Assembly (NCBI GenBank): GCA_001917665.1
Contig: MNEL01000026.1
Span: 1-58,623, forward strand
Reading direction: 5' to 3'
Length of the DNA stretch: 58,623 nt
Origin: Gemmatimonadetes bacterium 13_1_40CM_69_22
Lineage (GTDB): Bacteria; Gemmatimonadota; Gemmatimonadetes; Gemmatimonadales; GWC2-71-9
Positions 16,927-25,063 of this stretch are shown here, piece by piece. Numbering within the stretch: the stretch's first letter is position 1; the number at the start of each line of letters is the position of its first letter. The translations under genes and the position numbers were made by a program. The notes beneath the pieces are model-generated. The model was not told the origin of the DNA. It did not search any database and saw only the letters and a program-made list of their open reading frames with translations.

Positions 16927-17139
16927 GTGAAACCCGGCATTCACCCCGCCTACCAGCGCGCCCAAGTCCAGTGCGCCTGCGGCAACAGCTTCGTGACGCG
17001 GTCCACAGTGCCCGTGATCCACGTCGAAATCTGCGCCAAGTGCCACCCCTACTACACCGGGAAGCAGAAGCTCCTGGACACGGCTGGGCGCGTGGAGCGG
17101 TTCCGCCAGAAATACGCGACGGACAAGACGACCGGCTGA
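16927..17139 (+). CDS. rpmE: 50S ribosomal protein L31, zinc-binding form
   Basis: A 70-residue ribosomal protein from a GTG start ([10 protein letters not shown]), with AGGA about 9 bases upstream. It has the zinc-ligand cysteines of the C+ form, C-A-C near residue 17 and C-A-K-C in [27 protein letters not shown]. This is the standard, zinc-replete paralogue. It is followed by prfA after 3 bases, a common order in bacteria (rpmE-prfA-prmC). Confidence 0.95.
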   Translation: MKPGIHPAYQRAQVQCACGNSFVTRSTVPVIHVEICAKCHPYYTGKQKLLDTAGRVERFRQKYATDKTTG

Positions 17140-17142
17140 CGT

Positions 17143-18201
17143 ATGGAGGCCCGACTCCGCCAGGCGCTCGCACGGGCGGAGGAGGTCGCCCGAGCCCTGG
17201 CCGACCCTGAGACCGCGCGGAATCCGACCAAGCTGAAGCAGCTGGGCCGCGAGCACGCGCGGCTCGACGCCATCCGCCAAGCCCACGGCCGCCTCGAGCG
17301 GCTCCAGGGCGAGCTCGCCCAGGCGCGGGAGGTGCTCCAGGACAAGGACCCCGAGCTCTCCCAGTTGGCGCGCGCGGACGTGGAGCGGCTCCGCCCCGAG
17401 ATCGAGCGGGCGGAGGCCCTGTTGGCGGACCTGCTCACACCGACCGATCCCCTCGACGACCGTGACGCCATTGTGGAGATCCGCGCCGGCACGGGTGGCG
17501 ACGAGGCGGCGCTGTTCGCGGCGGACCTGTTCCGCATGTACACGCGCTACTGCGAGCGCCGCGGGTGGAAGGTCGAGGTGCTGGCGCTCTCGGAAGGCAA
17601 CCTCGGCGGTGTGAAGGAGGCGATCTTTGCGGTGCGGGGGCCCAAGGTGTACGGCACGCTCCGCTACGAGTCGGGCGTGCACCGCGTGCAACGCATCCCC
17701 GAAACCGAGACACAGGGCCGACGCCATACGTCCGCCGCGACGGTGGCGGTTCTCCCGGACGCGGCAGAGGTGGACGTCAAGATCGAAGAGAAAGACCTGC
17801 GCATCGACGTATTCCGCTCGGGCGGCCCGGGTGGCCAGAGCGTCAACACGACGGACAGCGCGGTGCGGGTGACGCACCTCCCGACGGGGCTCGAGGTGAA
17901 GTGCCAAGACCAGAAGTCGCAGCTCCAGAACAAGATCAAGGCGCTGGAGATCCTGCGCGCGCGGCTGCTCGACCGGATGCTCGCCGAACAGGAAGCGGCG
18001 CGCGCGCGGGAGCGGCGGGCTCAAGTGGGCACGGGCGACCGATCGCAGAAGATCCGTACCTACAATTTCCCGCAGAACCGCATCACCGACCACCGCATCG
18101 GCTTCACGACCCACGACCTCGCCGAGGTGATGGACGGGAAGCTCGACGAGCTGATCGCGGCCCTCAGGCTCGCAGGGGAGAAGGAACGGCTCAGTGCCTG
18201 A
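17143..18201 (+). CDS. prfA: Peptide chain release factor 1, variant codon-reading motif
   Basis: RF1 ends translation at UAA and UAG. The 352 residues align over the whole family: an N-terminal coiled domain, [13 protein letters not shown], and the peptidyl-tRNA hydrolysis motif GGQ at 230-232 in [12 protein letters not shown]. The stop-codon reading tripeptide, usually P-A/V-T, is P-E-T here (186-188, in [13 protein letters not shown]). The rest of that segment and the GVHRVQR block are ordinary, so this is RF1 and not RF2, which reads SPF. It overlaps prmC by 8 bases, the enzyme that methylates the GGQ glutamine. Confidence 0.94.
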   Translation: MEARLRQALARAEEVARALADPETARNPTKLKQLGREHARLDAIRQAHGRLERLQGELAQAREVLQDKDPELSQLARADVERLRPEIERAEALLADLLTPTDPLDDRDAIVEIRAGTGGDEAALFAADLFRMYTRYCERRGWKVEVLALSEGNLGGVKEAIFAVRGPKVYGTLRYESGVHRVQRIPETETQGRRHTSAATVAVLPDAAEVDVKIEEKDLRIDVFRSGGPGGQSVNTTDSAVRVTHLPTGLEVKCQDQKSQLQNKIKALEILRARLLDRMLAEQEAARARERRAQVGTGDRSQKIRTYNFPQNRITDHRIGFTTHDLAEVMDGKLDELIAALRLAGEKERLSA

Positions 18202-19099
18202 GCGCGCTGCGCCTCGTTCATCGATCGCGGGCGCGCTCGAGGCGGCCGTCGGGCGGCTGGCGCGCTCGGGGCTTCCCAGCCCGCGCCGCGAAGCGACGGC
18301 GCTCTGGGCTGCCGTGGCCGGCTCAGGGACCACGCCCGGCGACGTCTGGCTGCGACGCGACCAGCCGCCCCCGCCTGAGCTGGCAGAGCGGTTTTCACAG
18401 GCCGTCGAGCGTCGCTCCAGAGGGGTCCCGTTCGCCTACGCTGTCGGTGGGGTGGGCTTCCGCACGCTCGACCTGCAGCTCGATGCGCGCGCGTTGATCC
18501 CGCGGCCGGAGACGGAGGGCCTGGTGGATCTGGTGCTCAAGTGGGCGGGAGTCGGGGCCCGGGCCCCGGGTTCCGGACACCGTGGCATCGCCGCCGATAT
18601 TGGCACCGGCTGCGGCTGCATCGCGCTCGCGCTTGCCGTCGAGGGCGCGTTCGACCGCGTGATTGCGGTGGAGCGCTCGCCCGAAGCGGCGGCCCTAGCG
18701 CGTAATAACGTGGCGCTGGTGCGGCCGGCCGTGCCCGTGGAAGTGCGGGAGGGAGACCTCCTGGCGCCGCTCGCGGGGGAGCGCTGCCGGGCGATCGTCT
18801 CGAACCCGCCGTATCTGACGCAGGCCGAGTATCTCGAGCTGGACCCGACAGTGCGTGACTTCGAGCCCCGCGGGGCGCTGGTAAGCGGACCTGACGGGCT
18901 CGACGCGACGCGCGCGTTGGTCGAGGGCGCCGCCGCACTGCTCGCCCCCGGCGGCCTGCTGGCGCTCGAGATCGACGAGCGGCGCGCGGTGCGGGTCGGG
19001 GCGCTGGCGCGCGACTACGGCTGGGCGCGCATCAGGATCCACGAAGACCTGTTCGGGCGGCCGCGGTTCTTGTTGGCTTTTGCCAAGGAGGGTGCGTGA
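18194..19099 (+). CDS. prmC: Release factor glutamine methyltransferase
   Basis: A 301-residue SAM-dependent enzyme that methylates the Gln of the GGQ motif in release factors. An N-terminal helical domain contains the RPETE motif (104-108) at its hinge; the SAM-binding glycine loop is DIGTGCGCIA (135-144), and the catalytic NPPY sits at 204-207 (IVSNPPYLTQAEY). The GTG start overlaps prfA by 8 bases, and the stop overlaps the next gene by 4. Its context next to prfA confirms the role. Confidence 0.94.
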   Translation: MPERAAPRSSIAGALEAAVGRLARSGLPSPRREATALWAAVAGSGTTPGDVWLRRDQPPPPELAERFSQAVERRSRGVPFAYAVGGVGFRTLDLQLDARALIPRPETEGLVDLVLKWAGVGARAPGSGHRGIAADIGTGCGCIALALAVEGAFDRVIAVERSPEAAALARNNVALVRPAVPVEVREGDLLAPLAGERCRAIVSNPPYLTQAEYLELDPTVRDFEPRGALVSGPDGLDATRALVEGAAALLAPGGLLALEIDERRAVRVGALARDYGWARIRIHEDLFGRPRFLLAFAKEGA

Positions 19100-19449
19100 T
19101 CGATCAGAAGGCGGGGGAGCTCGGCCGGCTGCTGGGGCAGAGCGAGGAGTACAAAGCCCTGGTGCGGGCGAGCGACCGGATGCGCGAGGACGCGACCTGC
19201 AAGCAGCTCCTGGCCGAGGTCGAGCGGATCGCCCGGGACATCGAGCGCGCGGCCCAGGAGAACCGGGAGCCGCCCCGCGAGCAGGTCGAGCAGTACGATC
19301 GCGCGCTCCAGAGCGTCCAGTCGAATGCGGTGTATCAGCAAGTTGTGGCCGCGCAGGCGAACTTCGAAAAACTGATGGCCAAGGTAAACGCGCGGATCTA
19401 CGAGGGTATGAAGCAGGGGGCCGCGAGCCCCATCATCACGCTGGGATGA
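19096..19449 (+). CDS. YlbF/YmcA family protein
   Basis: A 117-residue helical protein resembling the YlbF/YmcA (RicF/RicA) family, known in Bacillus as part of a complex that affects RNase Y activity and development. The pattern is EELGRLLGQSEEYKALVRASDRMREDATCKQLLAE in the first helices, and YQQVVAAQANFEKLMAKVNARIYEGMKQGA at the C-terminus. In Gram-negative bacteria the role is not known. It is coupled to prmC upstream (GTGA overlap) and to tmk downstream (ATGA overlap). Confidence 0.75.
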   Translation: MIDQKAGELGRLLGQSEEYKALVRASDRMREDATCKQLLAEVERIARDIERAAQENREPPREQVEQYDRALQSVQSNAVYQQVVAAQANFEKLMAKVNARIYEGMKQGAASPIITLG

Positions 19450-20072
19450 CGTTCATCGTCGTGGAGGGCCCCGAAGGGGCGGGGAAGTCGACGCTGCTGC
19501 GTTGGCTGGCGGCCCGGTTCCGCGCCGACGGCCGTGCCGTCGTGACGGTGCGCGAGCCCGGCGGGACGCCCGTCGCAGAAGCGGCGCGCAAGGTGGTCCT
19601 GGGATTCCCGCACGGGATGGCCCCCGCCGCCGAGTTGTTCCTCTTCCTCGCGGCGCGGGCCGACCTGGCGCATAAAGTGATCCGTCCCGCGCTCGCTGCG
19701 GGACAGGTGGTCCTGGCCGACCGGTTCGAGCTCTCGACCATGGCCTACCAAGTGGCCGGCGGCGGGTTAGCGTACGAGGAGGTGGCTCGGGCCAACCGGC
19801 TGGCCACGGGGGGTCTCGTACCGGACTTGACGCTCGTGCTCGACGTGCCAGTGGCGATCGGCCGCGAGCGACAACGCGCGGCACGCAAGGTGCAGGACCG
19901 ATTGGAGCGGCAGGACGACGGGTTCCACCGGCGCGTGCTCGAGGCGTACCGCAACGCCCGAGGGCCCGGGGTGGTCCACATCGATGCCACACAGTCGAAG
20001 CAGGCCGTGCAGGATGCCGCGTGGCGCGAGGTCATGGCGGTGACCGTACTCTCAACGCGAGGCGTGTCATGA
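19446..20072 (+). CDS. tmk: Thymidylate kinase
   Basis: Phosphorylates dTMP to dTDP. The 208 residues begin MTFIVVEGPEGAGKSTLLRWLA with the P-loop at 8-16; the nucleotide-binding DR motif is ADRFELSTMAYQ, and the TREPGG-like stretch reads VREPGGTPVAE. The LID region is RKVQDRLERQDDGFHRRV. The ATG overlaps the upstream stop (ATGA) and its own stop overlaps the next gene in the same way. The length and motifs are ordinary. Confidence 0.93.
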   Translation: MTFIVVEGPEGAGKSTLLRWLAARFRADGRAVVTVREPGGTPVAEAARKVVLGFPHGMAPAAELFLFLAARADLAHKVIRPALAAGQVVLADRFELSTMAYQVAGGGLAYEEVARANRLATGGLVPDLTLVLDVPVAIGRERQRAARKVQDRLERQDDGFHRRVLEAYRNARGPGVVHIDATQSKQAVQDAAWREVMAVTVLSTRGVS

Positions 20073-21688
20073 AGCTCCGAAAGATCCTGGTCGTCGCCGT
20101 CATCTCGTGCGTCGCGCTCGCGACGGGTGGCTGGCTGTTGCAGCGCGAGGCCGTGCCGGAGGGATCCGTGTACCAGCAGGCGCGCCTGTTCGAGGACGTG
20201 CTGGCGCACGTCGCCGACTACTACGTCGACTCGCTCGACGAGCGGCAACTCTACCAAATGGCGATCGACGGCATGCTCGACCAGCTGCACGACCCGTATT
20301 CGGTCTTCCTCAAGCGCGACGACTTCCGCGCTCTGTCCGAGGCGACCACCGGCAACTACGGCGGGCTGGGCATCCAGATCGACGTGCGCGACGGCTGGAT
20401 CACGGTCGTGGCGCCGCTGCCCGACACGCCGGCCGAGCGGGCCGGCATCCAGTCGGGCGATCAGATCGTGACCCTGGACGGCCGCTCGACCGAAGGCTGG
20501 AAGAACGACCAGGCGGTGAAGGAGCTGCGCGGTCAGCCGGGCACGAGAGTCGAGCTCCGGGTGCACCGCGTGGGCGTGGAGCAGCCGCTCACCTTCAAGC
20601 TGAACCGCGCCACGATCCACATTCGCTCGGTGCAGGTAGCGATGATGCTCGACGACAAGGTCGGATATATCCAGCTGAGTCCGGTGAGCGAGACGTCGGC
20701 AGCGGACCTGACCGAGGCGGTGGGGAATCTGGTGCAGAAAGGGATGAAATCGCTGGTTCTCGATCTGCGCAGCAACCCGGGCGGCCTGCTCGATCAGGGC
20801 GTGGCCGTGAGCGAGCTGTTCCTCGACCCCGGTCAAGAGGTCGTGGCGACGCGCGGCCGGGCACCCAACATCACCCGCTCGTTCCGGGACACCAAACCCC
20901 AGCCGTGGCCCGCCCTGCCGATCGTAGTGCTCGTGAACGGCGGCACCGCGAGCGCCGCCGAGATCATCACCGGCGCGCTCCAGGACCACGATCGCGCCCT
21001 GGTCGTGGGGACGCCTACATTCGGGAAGGGGCTCGTGCAGTCGCTCTGGCAGCTCACACCGGAGACGGCGCTCAAGCTGACGACGGCGCGTTGGTACACG
21101 CCGAGCGGCCGCACCATTCAGCGCAAGAGCAAGAACGAGGCCGATCAGGAGGCGCAGGTCGTCGCGGCGGAGCAGGGTCGTGATACGACGAAGAGTGATT
21201 CCGCGCTGGTGTTCCACACCGACCGAGGCCGCACGGTGGTGGGTGGCGGCGGGATCCGGCCGGATCTGTTCGTCAGCCCGGACACGTTCACGACCGCGGA
21301 GCGGAACTTCATGAGAACGCTCGGCGACAAGATCCCGGTGTTCCGGGACGTGCTCTCCACCTATTCGCTCGAGCTCAAGGGGACGGGTCGCGTGAATGAC
21401 CCCTCCTTCACCGTGAGCGCCGAGATGGTGAGCGAGGTGCTGCGCCGTCTCCGGACCAGGGGCGCGGTCGTTCCCGACAGCCTCATGGCCGGTGCGCACA
21501 CCCTCATCGTCCAAGAGCTCGGCTACGAGACCACGCGCTACGTGTTCGGTCGGCCGGCCGAGGTGCGCCGGCGGATGGCGGAGGACCACCAGGTGCAGGC
21601 GGCGCTCGGCCTGGCGCGCCGCGCCCGGTCGCCGCAGGACCTGCTCTCGCTCGCCCCGGCCAAGCCGCCCGCGAATCAGCGGAACTAG
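20069..21688 (+). CDS. S41 family C-terminal processing peptidase (CtpA-type)
   Basis: A 539-residue membrane-anchored periplasmic serine protease. A signal anchor spans residues 5-24; the PDZ domain covers about 95-185 (GGLGIQIDVRDGWITVVAPLPDTPAERAGI split over two strands); the protease core follows. The Ser-Lys dyad is visible: S295 in NGGTASAAEI and K320 in GTPTFGKGLVQ. The family trims C-termini of envelope proteins. The C-terminal 200 residues extend past the core with helical, charged sequence of unknown function. The stop overlaps the next start by one base. Confidence 0.92.
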   Translation: MKLRKILVVAVISCVALATGGWLLQREAVPEGSVYQQARLFEDVLAHVADYYVDSLDERQLYQMAIDGMLDQLHDPYSVFLKRDDFRALSEATTGNYGGLGIQIDVRDGWITVVAPLPDTPAERAGIQSGDQIVTLDGRSTEGWKNDQAVKELRGQPGTRVELRVHRVGVEQPLTFKLNRATIHIRSVQVAMMLDDKVGYIQLSPVSETSAADLTEAVGNLVQKGMKSLVLDLRSNPGGLLDQGVAVSELFLDPGQEVVATRGRAPNITRSFRDTKPQPWPALPIVVLVNGGTASAAEIITGALQDHDRALVVGTPTFGKGLVQSLWQLTPETALKLTTARWYTPSGRTIQRKSKNEADQEAQVVAAEQGRDTTKSDSALVFHTDRGRTVVGGGGIRPDLFVSPDTFTTAERNFMRTLGDKIPVFRDVLSTYSLELKGTGRVNDPSFTVSAEMVSEVLRRLRTRGAVVPDSLMAGAHTLIVQELGYETTRYVFGRPAEVRRRMAEDHQVQAALGLARRARSPQDLLSLAPAKPPANQRN

Positions 21689-22608
21689 TGCCGTTCCAAC
21701 GCCCGGAGGCTTCGCGCAGGCCCGCGGTCGGGATCATCGGGCCGGGGCGCGCGGGCCTCGGCCTCGCGCTGGCGCTGACCCGTGCCGGCTACACGGTCCG
21801 GCTGCACGGCCGCCGCAAGAAGGCCATCCCGAAGCCGCTGCAGCTCGCCGTCGGGCCCCCTGACGCTTCCCCGCCGCCCGCCTGGGTCGCCCAGGCGGGC
21901 GTCGTCATTCTCGCCGTGCGGGACGACGCCATCCGCCCACTGGCGGAGGCGCTCGCGCGCGGCGGCGCGGTCCGGCCGGAGCACGTGGTGCTCCACCTCT
22001 CAGGCGTCCAGGGCCAGGAAGCGCTGGGCCCGCTCGTCCCGTCACGCGCCGCGCTCGGCTCGCTCCACCCGCTTCAGACCATCGCGGATCCGGAGCGCGC
22101 GCCCGAGCGCCTGAAGGGCGCCTGGGCTGCCGTGGAGGGGATGCCGCGGGCGCTCGAGGTGGCGGAGGCGATCGCGCGCGAGCTGGGGATGCACCCGTTC
22201 CGCATTACCGGCAAGGCGAAGGCGATCTACCACGCGGGCGCGGTGTTCGCGTCCAACTATTTCGTTGTGGTGCAAGCGGTCGCCCAACGCCTGCTGCGGC
22301 ACGCGGGCCTTACGGACGCCGATGCGTGGCAGGCCCTGCGCCCGCTCGTGGAGGGCACGCTGGAGAATCTGTCCCACGATCAGCCGAAGGACGCGCTGAC
22401 GGGCCCCGTGGTGCGCGGCGACGACAGCACCATCCGCCGCCATCTCGAGTCGCTCACCAAGGATGACGCGCTCTTGTACCGGGCGCTGGGGCGCGCGGCG
22501 CTCGAGCTCGCCGAGAAACGGGGAATGGACGAAGCGACGGCCGCGCGGGTCGCCGACGCGCTCGCTACTGATCTACCACTCGTACTCCGGCCGGGGGCGA
22601 AAACGTGA
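21688..22608 (+). CDS. Rossmann-fold protein with DUF2520 domain
   Basis: A 306-residue NAD(P)-binding protein. The N-terminal Rossmann segment is VGIIGPGRAGLGLALALTRAGYTV, with VILAVRDDAI and LHLSGVQG as expected. The C-terminal half matches DUF2520 (SLHPLQTIAD, KAIYHAGAVFASNYFVVV, ALTGPVVRGDD). The domain pair resembles ketopantoate or pyrroline-5-carboxylate reductase-like enzymes, but no substrate is established. Its start is a GTG overlapping the ctp stop by one base (TAGTG). Its last 44 bases run into the end of the convergent LolA-like gene. Confidence 0.87.
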   Translation: MPFQRPEASRRPAVGIIGPGRAGLGLALALTRAGYTVRLHGRRKKAIPKPLQLAVGPPDASPPPAWVAQAGVVILAVRDDAIRPLAEALARGGAVRPEHVVLHLSGVQGQEALGPLVPSRAALGSLHPLQTIADPERAPERLKGAWAAVEGMPRALEVAEAIARELGMHPFRITGKAKAIYHAGAVFASNYFVVVQAVAQRLLRHAGLTDADAWQALRPLVEGTLENLSHDQPKDALTGPVVRGDDSTIRRHLESLTKDDALLYRALGRAALELAEKRGMDEATAARVADALATDLPLVLRPGAKT

Positions 22609-23251
22609 ACTCGCGGCCCGGCGCGCCGCGGTTCACCTTGAGGTTCCCGAGGATCACCGTCCGCTGCTGGCCGGAGGCCTCTGTGATGTCGATGCGCCGC
22701 ACCAGCCCGTCGTTCCGGTCCACCCAGATCACCGCACCGCTGTAGGGCTGGTCTTGCTGCTTCGGGGTGAGCGCGACCACGTCCACCATCGCGCCGCCGA
22801 GCGAGTCCGCATACACGTAGCGCGCGCTGTAGCGCTCGCGCGGTCGCTCCACGAACTGGCCGATCAGATTCGGTCCCGTGGTGCCCACCGCGGGAATGCG
22901 CGAGCGGATCACCTGCCCGGGCGCGGTGCTCGGTGTATACAGCCACAGGTACCGGCCGTCCGCCACGATGCGGTCGCCTTTGGGCGCCGTGAACCGCATC
23001 GCGAAGCGGCTCGGCCGCATCTGGTACAGCTTGCCCCGCGTCGTGTCGGGGCTGCCGATCAGCGGGTTGACGATGACTTGGACGAAGTCGGCGCTGAGGG
23101 TGCTGATCGTCTGGTAGGTCTGGCTGGCGCGGTCGAGGACGGGCCAGGGGTCTTGGGCGGTAAGTTGGAGCGATGGAACGATGGAAAGAAGAGCTGCAGC
23201 CACAGCGGCGGTCGTTCCAGCCTTCCATCGTTCCGTCGTTCCAACCGTCAT
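22565..23251 (-). CDS. LolA-like outer-membrane lipoprotein carrier protein
   Basis: A 228-residue periplasmic protein with a LolA-like fold. The mature part carries typical LolA segments: [52 protein letters not shown] split over adjacent strands, and [22 protein letters not shown] near the end. LolA family proteins ferry lipoproteins across the periplasm. The signal peptide region (residues 1-33, with the likely cut after TAQ) is coded by an inverted 8-base repeat described separately. It overlaps the DAHP synthase gene by 4 bases at the 5' side. Confidence 0.85.
   Translation of the reverse strand: MTVGTTERWKAGTTAAVAAALLSIVPSLQLTAQDPWPVLDRASQTYQTISTLSADFVQVIVNPLIGSPDTTRGKLYQMRPSRFAMRFTAPKGDRIVADGRYLWLYTPSTAPGQVIRSRIPAVGTTGPNLIGQFVERPRERYSARYVYADSLGGAMVDVVALTPKQQDQPYSGAVIWVDRNDGLVRRIDITEASGQQRTVILGNLKVNRGAPGREFTFSPPAGVRVVDQ
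23165..23246. repeat. Inverted tandem octamer arrays that code for the LolA-like signal peptide
   Basis: On the minus strand, starting at the gene's first codons, there are four units of TGGAACGA-type sequence (variants CGGAACGA and TGGAAGGC). About 20 bases later come two to three units of the complement TCGTTCCA/TCGCTCCA. All three forward frames are open through the structure, so it has no stops in any of them. Its plan of arms and loop is like that of 8383-8504, with a unit of 8 instead of 7. Confidence 0.75.
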
Positions 23252-24288
23252 GCTCCCACCGATGCCGGCTCGGCGACGCGCCGCCCGATCACCTCCGCGA
23301 TCACGCGGACCTCGCGCATCAGCTGCGCGAACTGGTCAGGGAAGAGCGATTGCGCACCGTCGGACAGGGCCTGATCGGGGTGGGGATGTACCTCGACGAT
23401 GATGCCGTCCGCGCCCGCGGCTACTGCCGCTCGCGCCATCGGGATCACCTTATCGCGCAGCCCGGTGCCGTGCGATGGGTCGGCGACGATCGGCAAGTGC
23501 GACAGCTTGTGCACCACGGGAATGGCCGTCAGGTCGAACACGTTGCGGGTCGTGGTGTCGAAGCCGCGGATGCCCCGCTCGCACAGGATCACTGCGTGGT
23601 TTCCCTCGGCCAGCAGGTACTCGGCGGAGAGCAGCAGCTCCTCGATCGTTGCCGACAGCCCGCGCTTTAGGAGCACCGGCTTTTTCGCACGCCCCGCGGC
23701 CTTGAGGAGCGAGGAGTTCTGCATGTTGCGGGCACCGATCTGGATGATGTCGGCGACCTCGGCGACGTATCCTACCCCTTCTGGGTCCATGGCTTCGGTG
23801 CAGATCAGCAGTCCCGTCTCGTCGCGTGCCTTGGCGAGCAGCTGGAGACCGGGCCGGCCGAGCCCCTGGAAGGCGTAGGGCGAGGTGCGAGGCTTCCAGG
23901 CCCCGCCGCGCAGGATCACCGCGCCCGCTTCGCGCACCAGGCGCGCCGCCTCGAGGATCTGCCGTTCGGACTCCACCGAGCACGGGCCGGCGATCGCCAC
24001 CACCTCGGTTCCTCCGACCGCCACGCCGCCGGGGAGTCGGACGACCGTATTTTCGCCCTTCCATTCGCGGCTCACCTGCTTGTACGGCTTCGAGACGTGG
24101 ATGATCTCCTGGACGCCCGGGAGCGCCTCGAGCCGCGACGCGTCGACCCGCCCGTCGTTGCCGACGAGGCCGACGGCCGTGCGCTGCGCCCCGGGCATCG
24201 GGCTGGCCTTGTAGCCCAGTTCTTCGATGACGGCGACGACGCGCTGGATCTCCGCGTCGGTGGCCCCGTGTCGCATCACGATCAGCAC
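23248..24288 (-). CDS. aroF: 3-deoxy-7-phosphoheptulonate synthase (DAHP synthase)
   Basis: First enzyme of the shikimate pathway, joining phosphoenolpyruvate and erythrose-4-phosphate. The 346 residues have a ferredoxin-like N-terminal regulatory domain (residues 1-75, [18 protein letters not shown]) and then the beta/alpha barrel of the type I-beta class. Motifs are [49 protein letters not shown] and [18 protein letters not shown]. The N-terminal domain is the type that senses aromatic end products in related enzymes. It follows an RNase Z-like gene by 3 bases and overlaps the LolA-like gene by 4. Confidence 0.93.
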   Translation of the reverse strand: MLIVMRHGATDAEIQRVVAVIEELGYKASPMPGAQRTAVGLVGNDGRVDASRLEALPGVQEIIHVSKPYKQVSREWKGENTVVRLPGGVAVGGTEVVAIAGPCSVESERQILEAARLVREAGAVILRGGAWKPRTSPYAFQGLGRPGLQLLAKARDETGLLICTEAMDPEGVGYVAEVADIIQIGARNMQNSSLLKAAGRAKKPVLLKRGLSATIEELLLSAEYLLAEGNHAVILCERGIRGFDTTTRNVFDLTAIPVVHKLSHLPIVADPSHGTGLRDKVIPMARAAVAAGADGIIVEVHPHPDQALSDGAQSLFPDQFAQLMREVRVIAEVIGRRVAEPASVGA

Positions 24289-24291
24289 CGC

Positions 24292-25059
24292 TCAGGCTCC
24301 TCCGATGACAAACCGGTCGCCGTCGCGCGCGGCCGCGATCGGCCCGCTGAACCGCACCGCGGCGGCCCGCGCCGGGTCCGAAGTCTCTACCGGCGGATAG
24401 AAGTGCGTCAAGACGAGGCGCCGAGCCCCGGCTTCTCGCGCCAGGTCGCCCGCGCGTTCCGGAGTGAGATGAATGTCCATGGCCATCTCCTCGGGAAGCG
24501 AGCACTCCGCGAGCAGCAGGTCGGCGCCCGCCGCCCAGCGGGCGAGCGGGCTCGAGGGGCCGGTGTCCCCCGTGTAGACGAGCCGTCCCTCCGGCGCCGC
24601 CACGGCCAGCGCCACGCTCTCCGGCGTGTGCGGCACCGGGAAGGTCTCGAGATTCACGTCGGCGTCGAGCGGGAACGGCTCGCCGCCCCGCACATCGAGG
24701 ATGCCGATCGGGAACCCCGGGTCGAGCAGCCAGGGGCCGTATCCCTCGGCGAGCGCCTTGATCAGCCGCACCACGCCCGGCGGCCCGAGGATCACGAGCG
24801 GCTCCTCGCGCGCCGGCACGGTGGTGTACTTGAGGGCGTATACGAGCATCGGCAACTCACCCCAGTGGTCGGGATGAAAGTGCGACAGCACCACGTGCGT
24901 GACCTGGTGCCACGGCAGCCCGAACTCGGCGAGCCGGTGCAGGGCCCCCGCGCCGCAGTCGAGCAGGATCTTGAGCCGGCCGCGGCTCACCCAGTGACAC
25001 GCCGACGTGCGGCTTGCCGACGGGGCGACCGTCCCCGTTCCCACGGTGACCAGTTCCAT
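24292..25059 (-). CDS. MBL-fold hydrolase, ribonuclease Z-like
   Basis: A 255-residue protein of the metallo-beta-lactamase fold, close to RNase Z/ElaC-like and arylsulfatase-like branches. The metal site has HFHPDHWGELP, then PHTPESVAL, VYTGDTGPSS and LVLTHFYPP. It lacks the long flexible arm of full RNase Z, so tRNA 3' processing is not certain. It sits 4 bases after the S8 protease gene and 3 bases before the DAHP synthase gene. Confidence 0.82.
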   Translation of the reverse strand: MELVTVGTGTVAPSASRTSACHWVSRGRLKILLDCGAGALHRLAEFGLPWHQVTHVVLSHFHPDHWGELPMLVYALKYTTVPAREEPLVILGPPGVVRLIKALAEGYGPWLLDPGFPIGILDVRGGEPFPLDADVNLETFPVPHTPESVALAVAAPEGRLVYTGDTGPSSPLARWAAGADLLLAECSLPEEMAMDIHLTPERAGDLAREAGARRLVLTHFYPPVETSDPARAAAVRFSGPIAAARDGDRFVIGGA

Positions 25060-25063
25060 GACG

